A stretch of DNA of 14,439 nt from NCBI GenBank assembly GCA_964409335.1, contig CAYPCW010000051.1, positions 1-14,439 of the forward strand, in the 5' to 3' direction. The number at the start of each line of letters is the position of its first letter. Position 1 is the stretch's first letter. A program made the translations under genes and the position numbers. The DNA is from JABMOW01 sp964409335 (GTDB lineage: Bacteria; Fidelibacterota; Marinisomatia; SCGC-AAA003-L08; JACNLC01). This document shows, piece by piece, positions 6,927 through 14,439 of this stretch. The notes below the pieces were generated by a model. That model was not told the origin of the DNA, did no database searches, and saw nothing but the letters and a program-made list of their open reading frames with translations.

Positions 6927-8977
6927 CTGAAGAAAAAAAAGAAACCCAGGATATTCTATCAGAAGAATCCGGTGATACAATATCCGCAACCCACGAGGCT
7001 GGACTGGCGGAAATGGATGAGAAAAACCATCATTCCCCAGATGATTCAGTATCGGAAGAAATAATGGATCCTTCGGATTCGCTAAATACCGAAACATCTG
7101 TCAAACCCACCAAAACCCATGCAGACGTAAAAGTGGAAATCTTTGAAGACGATGACCCTGACCCCAAAGAAGCCCCGGATGAGGATGAAACAGCGGTTAA
7201 GACCACCCGTCCTCCCGTGATGCAGAATTATTTAGATCCTGATATTCTTAATCCCAGAATGGTCACTCCCGATCAATTAGGGCTGTATGAAGAATCCGGG
7301 AAAAAACTCCTGGCATCCCGTGAATTATATGAGAAATCTTTTTCAGATATCCGTGAAAAAGAAGTTGTCAACGGGAAGGTAGTAAATATTAGCGACAGGG
7401 ATGTATTCGTTGATGTTGGATTTAAGTCCGAGGGGATCATTCCCAGGGATGAATTTCAGGATATGCCGCAAATCGGTGATGAAATTAAAGTCTTTATCCA
7501 AAATTTTGAAGACCGAAAGGGCCGGTTTATTCTATCAAAAGAAAAAGCTGATTTTATTTTTCGTTGGAATGAACTTCGAAGATGTTATGAAGAAGGTGAA
7601 ATAGTCATTGGTCAGATCACCAAAAGAATCAAGGGCGGCATGGTCGTTGACCTTGGTAATGTTTTCGGATTTCTGCCGGGGTCTCAAATTGATGTTCGCC
7701 CGGTGACGGATTTTGATGAACATGTAGGAATGGAATATAATTTTAAGGTCGTGAAATTTAACGAACTTCGTAAAAATGTTGTGGTGTCCCGAAAAGTGCT
7801 GATGGAAGATGGCCTGAAAGAAAAAAGGCAGGATATCATCGCTCAGATGGAAGTGGGAATGGTGCTGGAAGGCACTGTGAAAAATATCACTGATTTTGGC
7901 GCTTTCATTGATCTGGGCGGTATAGATGGCTTACTTCATGTGACGGATATTACATGGGGGAGAATCAATCATCCCAGAGAACGGTTGGAGATCGGAGATA
8001 CCGTCACGGTAAAAGTCATTGATTTTGATGTGGAAAAGACGCGGGTATCCCTGGGTATGAAGCAACTGGTGGCAGAACCCTGGGTAAAGGCAGATGAAAA
8101 ATATGCAGTGGGTACCGTGGTTTCCGGTAAAGTTGTAAATATGATGAATTATGGTGTATTTATCGAACTGGAAGAAGGGATTGAAGGATTGATCCATGTT
8201 TCTGAAATGAGCTGGACAAGACACATCAAAAATCCTAACGAACTCTTTAAACTGGGAGATGCCGTTGAAGCGAAAGTGCTGAGTCTGGATGCCGAAAGCC
8301 GGAAAATTTCCCTGGGTATTAAACAGATTTCTGAAAATCCATGGGATAATATCGAGGGAAAATACCCCGTTGGTTCGAACCACGAAGGGATCGTCCGAAA
8401 TCTCACACAGTTTGGTGCATTCGTTGAACTGGAGGAAGGGATTGACGGGTTAGTTCATATTTCAGATATGTCCTGGATAAAAAATATTCATCACCCTAAA
8501 GAAGTGGTTAAGAAAAACCAGAAACTCATAGTGAAAATTTTAGATGTATCCGGTGAGAACAGAAGGCTGGCATTAGGTATCAAACAGGTAGAAGAAGACC
8601 CGTGGCCTGAACTTCGGATGCAGTATCATTCAGGAAGGGTCGTTGAAGGCACCGTTATTCGGGCATTGGATAAAGGGATTATCTTCGAGTTGGATAACGA
8701 CCTGGAGGGGATCGTCCCACTTAAGCGGATACCCAAACATGAGCGAAAATTGTGGAAGGATAAATTCAAGCCGGGTGAAGTATTTAATGTCACCGTTCAG
8801 GAATTGGATCAGGAATCCAAAAAAGTGATTCTGATGGTAGAATTGGATATTCAAAGTGATGGGGAAGCCCCTGAAGAAGTTAAACTGACCAACGAACCAA
8901 CCAGCGATAAGTTGCAAATCCCTCAGGAAATTCTTGATAATCTCGCCGAGGTTGAACCATCTGAAAACAAATCCTGA
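6923..8977 (+). CDS. rpsA: 30S ribosomal protein S1 with long acidic N-terminal extension
   Basis: Ribosomal protein S1 binds mRNA on the small subunit and helps place weakly marked start codons. The 684-residue product holds six S1 (OB-fold) domains at roughly residues 147-208, 226-291, 312-382, 397-468, 484-556 and 571-641. Domains 3 to 5 share clear repeats such as GTVKNITDFGAFIDL, GKVVNMMNYGVFIEL and GIVRNLTQFGAFVEL, ending in SLGMKQ or LGIKQ; domains 1, 2 and 6 are more divergent, as is usual. E. coli S1 has 557 residues, so this one is over 120 longer, almost all of it in an N-terminal region (1-146) rich in Asp, Glu, Ser and Thr, probably disordered. A short acidic tail follows domain 6. 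It overlaps cmk by four bases and is followed by a structured 199-bp gap. Acidic N-terminal extensions occur in S1 of several Bacteroidota. Confidence 0.95.
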   Translation: MTEEKKETQDILSEESGDTISATHEAGLAEMDEKNHHSPDDSVSEEIMDPSDSLNTETSVKPTKTHADVKVEIFEDDDPDPKEAPDEDETAVKTTRPPVMQNYLDPDILNPRMVTPDQLGLYEESGKKLLASRELYEKSFSDIREKEVVNGKVVNISDRDVFVDVGFKSEGIIPRDEFQDMPQIGDEIKVFIQNFEDRKGRFILSKEKADFIFRWNELRRCYEEGEIVIGQITKRIKGGMVVDLGNVFGFLPGSQIDVRPVTDFDEHVGMEYNFKVVKFNELRKNVVVSRKVLMEDGLKEKRQDIIAQMEVGMVLEGTVKNITDFGAFIDLGGIDGLLHVTDITWGRINHPRERLEIGDTVTVKVIDFDVEKTRVSLGMKQLVAEPWVKADEKYAVGTVVSGKVVNMMNYGVFIELEEGIEGLIHVSEMSWTRHIKNPNELFKLGDAVEAKVLSLDAESRKISLGIKQISENPWDNIEGKYPVGSNHEGIVRNLTQFGAFVELEEGIDGLVHISDMSWIKNIHHPKEVVKKNQKLIVKILDVSGENRRLALGIKQVEEDPWPELRMQYHSGRVVEGTVIRALDKGIIFELDNDLEGIVPLKRIPKHERKLWKDKFKPGEVFNVTVQELDQESKKVILMVELDIQSDGEAPEEVKLTNEPTSDKLQIPQEILDNLAEVEPSENKS

Positions 8978-8980
8978 TGG

Positions 8981-9051
8981 AACCCTTTGGAAGGGTTGAG
9001 AGTACCGCTATGTTTCTGCAAATTATCGTTGCAGCCAGATTGAACTCTCAA
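8981..9051 (+). other. Structured 3' flank of rpsA: three inverted repeats
   Basis: Immediately after the rpsA stop, AACCCTT (8981-8987) and AAGGGTT (8991-8997) form a 7-bp stem with a 3-base loop. TTGAGAGT (8996-9003) and ACTCTCAA (9044-9051) form an 8-bp stem that encloses a second hairpin, CTGCAA (9016-9021) with TTGCAG (9029-9034). The first and second stems share the two T residues at 8996-8997, so they cannot both be fully paired. No run of T follows any of these stems, so they are not intrinsic terminators themselves. They may stabilise the rpsA mRNA, serve as processing sites, or belong to a small RNA; no known RNA family was recognised. Confidence 0.4.
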
Positions 9052-9056
9052 ACGGT

Positions 9057-9085
9057 TTGACACAAAATGATACGGTAATTATTGA
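9057..9085 (+). promoter_or_regulatory. Weak promoter candidate ahead of tsaD
   Basis: A perfect TTGACA lies at 9057-9062, and at 17-base spacing it meets TATTGA (9080-9085), which matches the -10 consensus at only three of six positions. It would read through the hairpin at 9115-9148 before tsaD. The -35 match alone is not enough to be sure. Confidence 0.25.
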
Positions 9086-9114
9086 AATATTATTCGGTTA
9101 ATTTGTGATGAATG

Positions 9115-9160
9115 AAATGGGGTTTAACGATCAGGTAAAACCCCATTTCTATATTTATTT
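9115..9160 (+). terminator. Probable intrinsic terminator after rpsA
   Basis: AAATGGGGTTT (9115-9125) and AAACCCCATTT (9138-9148) form a perfect 11-bp stem with a 12-base loop. The 3' side is followed by a T-rich tail, CTATATTTATTT. The G+C core of four pairs flanked by A+T pairs is what is expected of a Rho-independent terminator. It would end the cmk-rpsA transcript. It lies only 17 bases before the tsaD start, so it could equally act as an attenuator in the tsaD leader. Confidence 0.65.
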
Positions 9161-9176
9161 CGGATAAAACAAAACA

Positions 9177-10190
9177 GTGATCATACTCGGAATTGAAACC
9201 TCTTGTGATGAAACTTCCGCAGCCGTTGTAAAAGACGGTATCCTTCTGAGCAATGTCACTCATACTCAGGTCATCCATTCAAAATATGGAGGAGTAGTGC
9301 CGGAAATAGCCTCCCGGAGTCACGAAGAAAACATTCAGTCGATCGTCGAAACAGCATTAACCGTTTCGGATCATTCAGTGACGGATATTGATGCTGTTGC
9401 CGTCACCTATGGTCCCGGTCTGTTAGGCACATTGCTAGTCGGGTTAAATTATGCGAAAGGACTGGCTGTCGGACGGCGCATTCCCTTTATTGGTGTAAAT
9501 CACATGGAGGGTCATCTTTTTGCCAATCTGCTTGACAATCCGGGATTCACCTATCCATTTTTATGCCTGCTGGTTTCAGGTGGACATACACAAATTTGGG
9601 AAGTGAAACGATATGGCAACTACCACAGGATCGCAAATACCCGGGATGATGCTGCCGGCGAAGCATTTGACAAGGGCGCCCGAATTTTAGGGTTGGGATA
9701 TCCCGGCGGACCCGAAATTGAAAAACAGGCGACAGGAGGAAACCCCTCCGCATTTCATTTCACAATTCCCAGAGTCAGGGGGTCTGAACTGGATTTTTCA
9801 TTCAGTGGTCTTAAAACCGCGATTTTATACACCTGTCAAAAAATGAGTGAGTCGGAGATTCAGTCCAATATCCACCATTTATGCGCAAGTTTTCAGGAAG
9901 TGATCATTAACACGTTAATCGACCGTATCCGGAAAGCGGTAAAAATTACGGGGATTCGCCGGGTATCCGTCGCTGGCGGAGTAGCAGCGAATAAACGGTT
10001 CCGGGAAAAGGTAAATGCGATTGCACACCAACGGAAGTTTGAGATCAGTTTCCCCGCCATGGAGTTTTGTACGGATAATGCAGCCATGATCGCCATTGCA
10101 GGATACGAACGAATTCTTCACGGTGAATCTTCTCCTTTGGATTTGAAAGCTGTTCCAAATCTGTCACTCGATGAGGTAAGCAGTGTTTAA
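9177..10190 (+). CDS. tsaD: tRNA N6-threonylcarbamoyladenosine synthase, transferase subunit
   Basis: TsaD transfers the threonylcarbamoyl group from threonylcarbamoyl-AMP to adenosine 37 of ANN-decoding tRNAs, working with TsaB and TsaE. The 337-residue product is complete. It begins with LGIETSCDETSAAVV, has the metal-binding HMEGH motif (His109, His113), the nucleotide-binding VSGGHTQ at 133-139, DDAAGEAFDKGARILGLGYP (157-176), GGVAANKRFR (267-276) and CTDNAAM with metal ligand Asp300. The start is GTG at 9177: a TAA stands in frame at 9165-9167, so no longer form is possible, and the family motif begins at residue 3. There is no recognisable Shine-Dalgarno sequence. The last eight bases overlap the start of the VWA protein gene. 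Partners tsaB and tsaE are not in the window. Confidence 0.97.
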   Translation: MIILGIETSCDETSAAVVKDGILLSNVTHTQVIHSKYGGVVPEIASRSHEENIQSIVETALTVSDHSVTDIDAVAVTYGPGLLGTLLVGLNYAKGLAVGRRIPFIGVNHMEGHLFANLLDNPGFTYPFLCLLVSGGHTQIWEVKRYGNYHRIANTRDDAAGEAFDKGARILGLGYPGGPEIEKQATGGNPSAFHFTIPRVRGSELDFSFSGLKTAILYTCQKMSESEIQSNIHHLCASFQEVIINTLIDRIRKAVKITGIRRVSVAGGVAANKRFREKVNAIAHQRKFEISFPAMEFCTDNAAMIAIAGYERILHGESSPLDLKAVPNLSLDEVSSV

Positions 10191-12252
10191 TTTGACTTTT
10201 CAGGGACAATTTGTGGTAACATTACCGGTCTTAATCTTAATGGTGGTTTTATTGATCAATTACCGGAATATCACGAAATCAAAAAAAAATATTCTCAATT
10301 TTATGGCCTGGATTCTACGATTTGGGGTAATCCTCATCACCCTTTTCCTGCTGGCGGACCCTTACCTTCACTTTACCCGGACCCGCGAGGCTTTGCCCGA
10401 CATATCCGTCTTCATCGACTCTTCTTCCAGTATGAAATACAACACCGGCGACCTGACTCATTCTCTGGATCAAACCCTGAAAACAATGCTTGATTGGTTC
10501 CGTGACAGATCCGACAAACTCTCGGTTTTTGAATTTAATTCCGCGATTTATCCCGCTGATGATGTGAATGAGATTGAGTACACACACCCGCTCACTGATT
10601 TTTCTACCATTCCAGCTGTGATAAATACCACAGGGTCCAAAATCAATTTTATCATCACAGACGGTATTGCCACATCAGGACCTGATCCATCGACCTTAAA
10701 ACTCCGTCCAAACCAGACCCTTCATGTGATTGCCGCAGAAAACACAACGCCATGGAAAGATATTTCCATCGAAAAGATTGATTATCCTGCAACCGTAATT
10801 CAGGGAGACACGGTCGTGGTTACCTCGGTGATAAGGGCGAAATCCACAGAAGAGATAAGAACCGAACTTCGAATCCAGGATAAAGAGGGTGAAATCATGG
10901 CACACCAGATGGTCGTAGTTGAAGCGGGAGACGGCATGACCGAAATATCCGTTCCGGTGGTCGTACGGCAAGGTCAGGTACCGGACCTGGTAACTGTCAT
11001 CCCGGTAAATGGAGAACAAGACATTCTGAATAACAATTTCTCACTGCAGCTAAACGTATTATCCGACAATGAACATATACTTTTAGTCACAGGTGCATTA
11101 TCACCCAATACGACACTGATCAAAGAAATTCTAACCTCGCTGCCCCGGTCTGAAATTGATCATTACTTCAGGTTAGGCGGCTCTATATGGAATAAACCGA
11201 CTACCGGCGCGCTGTCTTATTCACCGAAATTGATAATACTTGATAATTTTCCCGTATTAAATGACGACAGAAGCATATTTAACGATCTCATGAAAAATGC
11301 GAAAGCGAAGGGAACGCCAGTGGTGTTTTTAGAGGGGGCGAATTCCGGATTACAGACCACCTCCCTGATAGGACAACTGGCAAAACTCCGCGCTGAAAAA
11401 GCACGGATTAAGACGCTGCTGGCAATATCCACCACCCGGGCCGGCGGGCAATATTTCAGGATGCAGAGCGGAGAAAATTTTCCACCGGCATCTATAATTC
11501 ATCAGTGGCAATCAGACCAAAATCATACAAACCTGCTCACCTATTCCGATGGTTCGCCTGCGATGATGAAAATTGAAATGCCATTTCCCTTTTACGGTGT
11601 CCTGATCCCGGAACTTTCAAAATTAAATTTCAAACTGACGCGGACAAGTTCACCGGATCTATTGAAAAAAGGGTTGAAAAATATTTTCCAGTCATCGATG
11701 TATTCCGAAGATGATTTAGTTTTCGGACGATTAGAAAAACGATCCTATAATCTGGGAGAAATCGTTAACGTGAAAGGTGAATATCATGATGAATACCTGG
11801 AGAAGCCGGATCGGATGACCTTTCTGGTCATGACGGAATCCGGCGAACTTGTGCAGGAAATTCCAGCGGTATTTGATGTAGATTCCAAAGTTTTTAAAGG
11901 GTCATTTTTGGCGGATAAATCGGGTTCGCTCCAGGTGGTTACCCATTCCGTCTGGAATAACGGGAATGAAGTTACCTCTTCACCGCAATATTTTGTGGTT
12001 CAGGATGTTGTCGTTGAAGATCGAAATTTACAGGCGAACCGAAAAGCACTATTGATGTTGAGTTCAAAAAATGACGGTGAATTCTATTCGTTGAATGATA
12101 TTGATAAAATGGTTCAATCGTTGATCATCGTTCCTGAAAAGAAAACCGAATCCTATCGGTTGAGTACCGTATCCACTCACAGGTGGTGGTGGACGATCAT
12201 CATTTTATTGTCTGTTGAGTGGTTTATCCGTAAACGGATCGGATTGTTGTAA
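10183..12252 (+). CDS. Membrane-anchored VWA-domain protein, BatA/GATase-like, function unknown
   Basis: This 689-residue protein is probably anchored in the inner membrane with most of its mass outside the cytoplasm. Hydrophobic segments lie at about 10-26, 41-59 and 668-681, the last followed by basic residues FIRKR. After the second segment, ISVFIDSSSSM gives the MIDAS DxSxS motif (Asp79, Ser81, Ser83) and FIITDG gives Asp160, so a metal-binding von Willebrand A domain occupies roughly 72-185. A beta-rich stretch follows (195-292), then an alpha/beta region from ILLVTGALSPNT (299-310) through LIILDNFP to TPVVFLEG (378-385), resembling the glutamine-amidotransferase-like fold of related proteins but with no catalytic Cys in view. 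Another beta-rich region precedes the last membrane segment. GTG at 10183 overlaps tsaD by 8 bases. Similar proteins are common in Bacteroidota and relatives. A mechanical or stress-envelope role is inference only. Confidence 0.75.
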   Translation: MFNLTFQGQFVVTLPVLILMVVLLINYRNITKSKKNILNFMAWILRFGVILITLFLLADPYLHFTRTREALPDISVFIDSSSSMKYNTGDLTHSLDQTLKTMLDWFRDRSDKLSVFEFNSAIYPADDVNEIEYTHPLTDFSTIPAVINTTGSKINFIITDGIATSGPDPSTLKLRPNQTLHVIAAENTTPWKDISIEKIDYPATVIQGDTVVVTSVIRAKSTEEIRTELRIQDKEGEIMAHQMVVVEAGDGMTEISVPVVVRQGQVPDLVTVIPVNGEQDILNNNFSLQLNVLSDNEHILLVTGALSPNTTLIKEILTSLPRSEIDHYFRLGGSIWNKPTTGALSYSPKLIILDNFPVLNDDRSIFNDLMKNAKAKGTPVVFLEGANSGLQTTSLIGQLAKLRAEKARIKTLLAISTTRAGGQYFRMQSGENFPPASIIHQWQSDQNHTNLLTYSDGSPAMMKIEMPFPFYGVLIPELSKLNFKLTRTSSPDLLKKGLKNIFQSSMYSEDDLVFGRLEKRSYNLGEIVNVKGEYHDEYLEKPDRMTFLVMTESGELVQEIPAVFDVDSKVFKGSFLADKSGSLQVVTHSVWNNGNEVTSSPQYFVVQDVVVEDRNLQANRKALLMLSSKNDGEFYSLNDIDKMVQSLIIVPEKKTESYRLSTVSTHRWWWTIIILLSVEWFIRKRIGLL

Positions 12253-12272
12253 TGACCCAATTTGTAACGAAC

Positions 12273-12276
12273 AGGA
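12273..12276 (+). promoter_or_regulatory. Ribosome-binding site deciding the rfbB start
   Basis: AGGA lies seven bases before the ATG at 12284, which is where the conserved KLFVTGGAGFIGSN begins. Reading continues upstream in the same frame to a possible start at 12215, but those 23 extra residues lie inside the end of the VWA gene and lack family similarity, so the ATG at 12284 is preferred. Confidence 0.65.
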
Positions 12277-12283
12277 AAATGAT

Positions 12284-13336
12284 ATGAAATTATTTGTCAC
12301 AGGAGGCGCCGGTTTCATCGGATCAAATTTTGTTATCCGGCAAGTACTGGATTTCAACAATACCGTTATGACCTATGATAAATTAACCTATGCCGGAAAT
12401 CAGGAAAATCTTCAACAATTGGATAAGCACCCGGCATATGAATTTGTAAAAGGGGATATTTGCGATCCGGTTCAGGTTCGGGATGTCATTGAAAAATTTC
12501 AGCCGGACGGAATTATCCACTTTGCCGCAGAATCTCATGTTGACCGGTCAATCGACGGACCCATGGAATTCATCCAAACCAATGTAGTGGGAACTACGGT
12601 CATGTTGGAAGTGGCATTTGAGTATTACACGCATCTTACCGACTCGAAGAAAAGTACTTTCCGATTCCTCCATGTCTCCACCGATGAAGTATTCGGGTCA
12701 CTGGGCGATGAAGGATGTTTTACGGAAACTACACCCTATGATCCCAGTTCTCCCTACTCTGCATCAAAAGCAGCGTCCGACCATATGGTCAGAGCATGGC
12801 ACCGGACATTCGGGCTTCCCGTACTGATCACCAATTGTTCCAACAATTATGGTCCCTTTCAATTCCCTGAAAAACTGATCCCCCTGATGATCATCAATTG
12901 CATTGCAGAAAAACCGCTCCCGGTGTACGGGGAGGGTTCCAATATCAGGGATTGGCTATATGTGACTGATCACTGCGACGCCATTCACAGGGTCTTTACA
13001 CAGGGCGACATAGGAACCACCTATAACATTGGTGGGAATACAGAAAAGACAAATCTGGGAATTGTCCACACCATCTGCAAGATCATGGATGAAATCCTTC
13101 CTCCCAGAACAGTGAAGTCCCGAACCGAACTGATTACTTTTGTGACCGACCGCCCGGGCCATGATTTTCGGTATGCCATGGATATTTCGAGAATTCATAA
13201 AAAATTGAACTGGACACCGGTGGAATCCTTCCAGTCCGGTATCCGGAAAACGATTCAATGGTATATTGATCATGAGCCATGGTGGAAAAATATTCAGGAA
13301 AAAAAATATCAGCAGCAAAGACTGGGAGTCCGATAG
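12284..13336 (+). CDS. rfbB: dTDP-glucose 4,6-dehydratase
   Basis: RfbB (RmlB) is the second enzyme of dTDP-L-rhamnose synthesis; it uses bound NAD+ to convert dTDP-glucose to dTDP-4-dehydro-6-deoxyglucose. The 350-residue product is an extended short-chain dehydrogenase. It has the Rossmann motif GGAGFIGSN at 7-15, HFAAESHVDRSIDGP (79-93), the catalytic Thr133-Asp134-Glu135 in VSTDEVFGSLG, Tyr158 and Lys162 in YSASKAASDH, and the substrate-binding NCSNNYGPFQFPEKLIPL. The TDE triad marks it as a dehydratase rather than a UDP-galactose epimerase. Start choice is supported by a Shine-Dalgarno site. rfbA follows immediately with no spacer. The gap before it is 31 bases, so it may share a transcript with the VWA gene, although it has its own translation signal. 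Confidence 0.97.
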   Translation: MKLFVTGGAGFIGSNFVIRQVLDFNNTVMTYDKLTYAGNQENLQQLDKHPAYEFVKGDICDPVQVRDVIEKFQPDGIIHFAAESHVDRSIDGPMEFIQTNVVGTTVMLEVAFEYYTHLTDSKKSTFRFLHVSTDEVFGSLGDEGCFTETTPYDPSSPYSASKAASDHMVRAWHRTFGLPVLITNCSNNYGPFQFPEKLIPLMIINCIAEKPLPVYGEGSNIRDWLYVTDHCDAIHRVFTQGDIGTTYNIGGNTEKTNLGIVHTICKIMDEILPPRTVKSRTELITFVTDRPGHDFRYAMDISRIHKKLNWTPVESFQSGIRKTIQWYIDHEPWWKNIQEKKYQQQRLGVR

Positions 13337-14209
13337 ATGAAAGGGATTATCTTGGCCGGCGGGGCTGGGACACGCCTTTACCCGTTGACAAATGTTGCCA
13401 GCAAACAACTCCTTCCGGTGTACGACAAGCCGATGGTCTACTATCCCCTGTCTACACTCATGCTGTTAAATATCAGGGAAGTGCTCATCATTTCCACACC
13501 GGAAGACACCCCCAGATTTATCAAATTATTCGGTGACGGATCACAATTCGGGTTAGCGATTACATACAAAGTCCAGCCTGAGCCTAAAGGTATTGCACAA
13601 GCGTTTGTCATTGGAGAAGAATTTATAGGCAAAGATAACGTGACTCTGATCTTGGGGGATAACCTGTTTTACGGTCACGGGTACCTCGATTATATAAAAT
13701 CCAGACTGGATACATTTTCCGGCGCAATCGTCTTTGGGTACTGGGTGAAGGATCCTGAACGATACGGCGTTGTGGAGTTTGACGAGACGGGAAAGGTGTT
13801 GAGTATTGAGGAAAAACCGGTAACACCCAAAACAAATTATGCCGTGCCCGGGTTGTATGTTTATGATAACCAGGTAGTGGAAATTTCAAAAAACCTCAAG
13901 CCGTCAAACCGCGGTGAACTGGAAATTACCCATGTCAATCAGGAATACCTGAAACGGAAACAACTCCATGTTCAGATTCTAGGCAGAGGGGTAGCCTGGC
14001 TGGATACGGGGACGCACCGGAGTCTGCTGGAAGCCAGTACTTTCATCGAGACCATCGAAACACGGCAGGGACTCAAAGTTGGCTGTCTGGAAGAAATTGC
14101 CCTGTCTCAAAAATTTATTTCCAGAGACCATTTCATGTCATTAACTCGTCAGTACCCCCAAAATGAATACCGGTCATATCTTGAGGATTTGTTAAAAAGA
14201 TGGAAATAA
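13337..14209 (+). CDS. rfbA: Glucose-1-phosphate thymidylyltransferase
   Basis: RfbA (RmlA) joins glucose-1-phosphate and dTTP to give dTDP-glucose and pyrophosphate, the first step of the rhamnose pathway. The 290-residue product has the nucleotidyltransferase signature GGAGTRLYPLT at 8-18, SKQLLPVYDKPMVYYPLSTLML (22-43) for the active-site Lys and dTTP pocket, GDNLFYG (107-113) with the metal ligand Asp108, IEEKP (157-161) and WLDTGTH (221-227) with Asp223. Length is the family's usual 290 or so. It begins one base after the rfbB stop and its own stop overlaps the next start by 10 bases. End-product inhibition by dTDP-rhamnose is known for this family; nothing in the sequence speaks against it here. 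Confidence 0.97.
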   Translation: MKGIILAGGAGTRLYPLTNVASKQLLPVYDKPMVYYPLSTLMLLNIREVLIISTPEDTPRFIKLFGDGSQFGLAITYKVQPEPKGIAQAFVIGEEFIGKDNVTLILGDNLFYGHGYLDYIKSRLDTFSGAIVFGYWVKDPERYGVVEFDETGKVLSIEEKPVTPKTNYAVPGLYVYDNQVVEISKNLKPSNRGELEITHVNQEYLKRKQLHVQILGRGVAWLDTGTHRSLLEASTFIETIETRQGLKVGCLEEIALSQKFISRDHFMSLTRQYPQNEYRSYLEDLLKRWK

Positions 14210-14439
14210 TACCGGCAGCCCTACCGGATATTCTGATCATTAAACCGGATGTCTATCCGGATAAACGGGGATATTTCATGGAAACCTATCATTCGGAGAA
14301 GTACTCCCGTCAGGGGATACCGGCTGCATTTGTGCAGGACAATCAGGCGATGTCTCCCCGGAATGTGATCCGGGGGCTCCATTATCAGATCGAATATCCG
14401 CAGGGGAAATTGATCCGGGTGCTGAGCGGAGAGATTTTT
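14200..14439 (+). CDS. rfbC: dTDP-4-dehydrorhamnose 3,5-epimerase, N-terminal part (3' end outside window)
   Basis: RfbC (RmlC) epimerises dTDP-4-dehydro-6-deoxyglucose at C3 and C5, the third step toward dTDP-L-rhamnose. Eighty codons are visible before the window ends. They include DKRGYFMETYHSEKY, the substrate-binding FVQDNQAMS (44-52), RGLHYQ (58-63) with His61 as the expected catalytic base, and QGKLIRVLSGEIF (68-80). The spacing is that of the cupin-fold enzyme. ATG at 14200 overlaps the end of rfbA by 10 bases, consistent with coupling. The catalytic Tyr and C-terminal part lie beyond the edge. rfbD, the final reductase, would be expected downstream, but this is inference. Confidence 0.95.
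   Translation, partial: MEIIPAALPDILIIKPDVYPDKRGYFMETYHSEKYSRQGIPAAFVQDNQAMSPRNVIRGLHYQIEYPQGKLIRVLSGEIF

Noticed and set aside
8149..8470. Near-repeated DNA inside rpsA.
   Set aside because: It reflects homologous S1 domains 4 and 5 within one protein, not a mobile or regulatory repeat.
12215..12283. A longer N-terminus for RfbB starting at 12215.
   Set aside because: The extra 23 residues lie in the VWA gene, show no family similarity, and a Shine-Dalgarno site fits the ATG at 12284.
1..14439. Defence system, prophage, transposon, CRISPR or tRNA-linked island.
   Set aside because: Every sizeable gene is a recognised housekeeping, envelope or sugar-nucleotide gene; there are no integrase or transposase genes, direct repeats, spacer arrays or tRNA genes, and the longest gene-free gap is 199 bases.

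Overview
This window reads as an ordinary, densely packed bacterial chromosome segment. All genes are on the + strand, many stop and start codons overlap, and no genes are visibly broken. Nothing marks it as a mobile island: there are no transposase, integrase or CRISPR genes, no tRNA genes and no shift in base or codon usage. The organism cannot be named from sequence alone. The very long acidic N-terminus on ribosomal protein S1, the weak or absent Shine-Dalgarno signals at several starts, and a BatA-like von Willebrand A membrane protein suggest a Gram-negative lineage of the Bacteroidota/FCB type (for example Marinimicrobia- or Calditrichota-like). This is a low-confidence inference.

Region 1 (1-4031) is a tightly coupled run of five genes: the 3' end of tyrS (tyrosyl-tRNA synthetase), a PhoA-type alkaline phosphatase with a probable lipoprotein signal, an SH3/NlpC-P60 peptidase of the muropeptide-recycling type, an HNH endonuclease-fold protein of unknown role, and trpS (tryptophanyl-tRNA synthetase). 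Most junctions overlap by a few bases or abut, so one transcript is likely.

Region 2 (4089-6053) is scpA, scpB and an RsuA/RluB-family pseudouridine synthase. ScpA and ScpB are the kleisin and winged-helix partners of the SMC chromosome-condensation complex. After a 189-bp gap holding a good sigma-70-like promoter come cmk (CMP kinase) and rpsA (ribosomal protein S1, six S1 domains), overlapping by 4 bp. This is a very widespread bacterial gene pair.

Region 3 (8978-9176) is a 199-bp intergenic stretch with several inverted repeats. It ends in an 11-bp perfect stem that looks like an intrinsic terminator. Then come tsaD (tRNA t6A synthesis) and a large membrane-anchored VWA-domain protein whose GTG start overlaps tsaD.

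Region 4 (12284-14439, running off the edge) is the start of a dTDP-L-rhamnose cluster: rfbB, rfbA and the 5' part of rfbC. These act in sequence from glucose-1-phosphate to dTDP-4-dehydrorhamnose for surface polysaccharide.

No convincing new biological system was found. The items most worth a second look are the structured rpsA-tsaD intergenic region, the VWA/GATase-like membrane protein, the HNH protein embedded between housekeeping genes, and the long acidic tail of S1.
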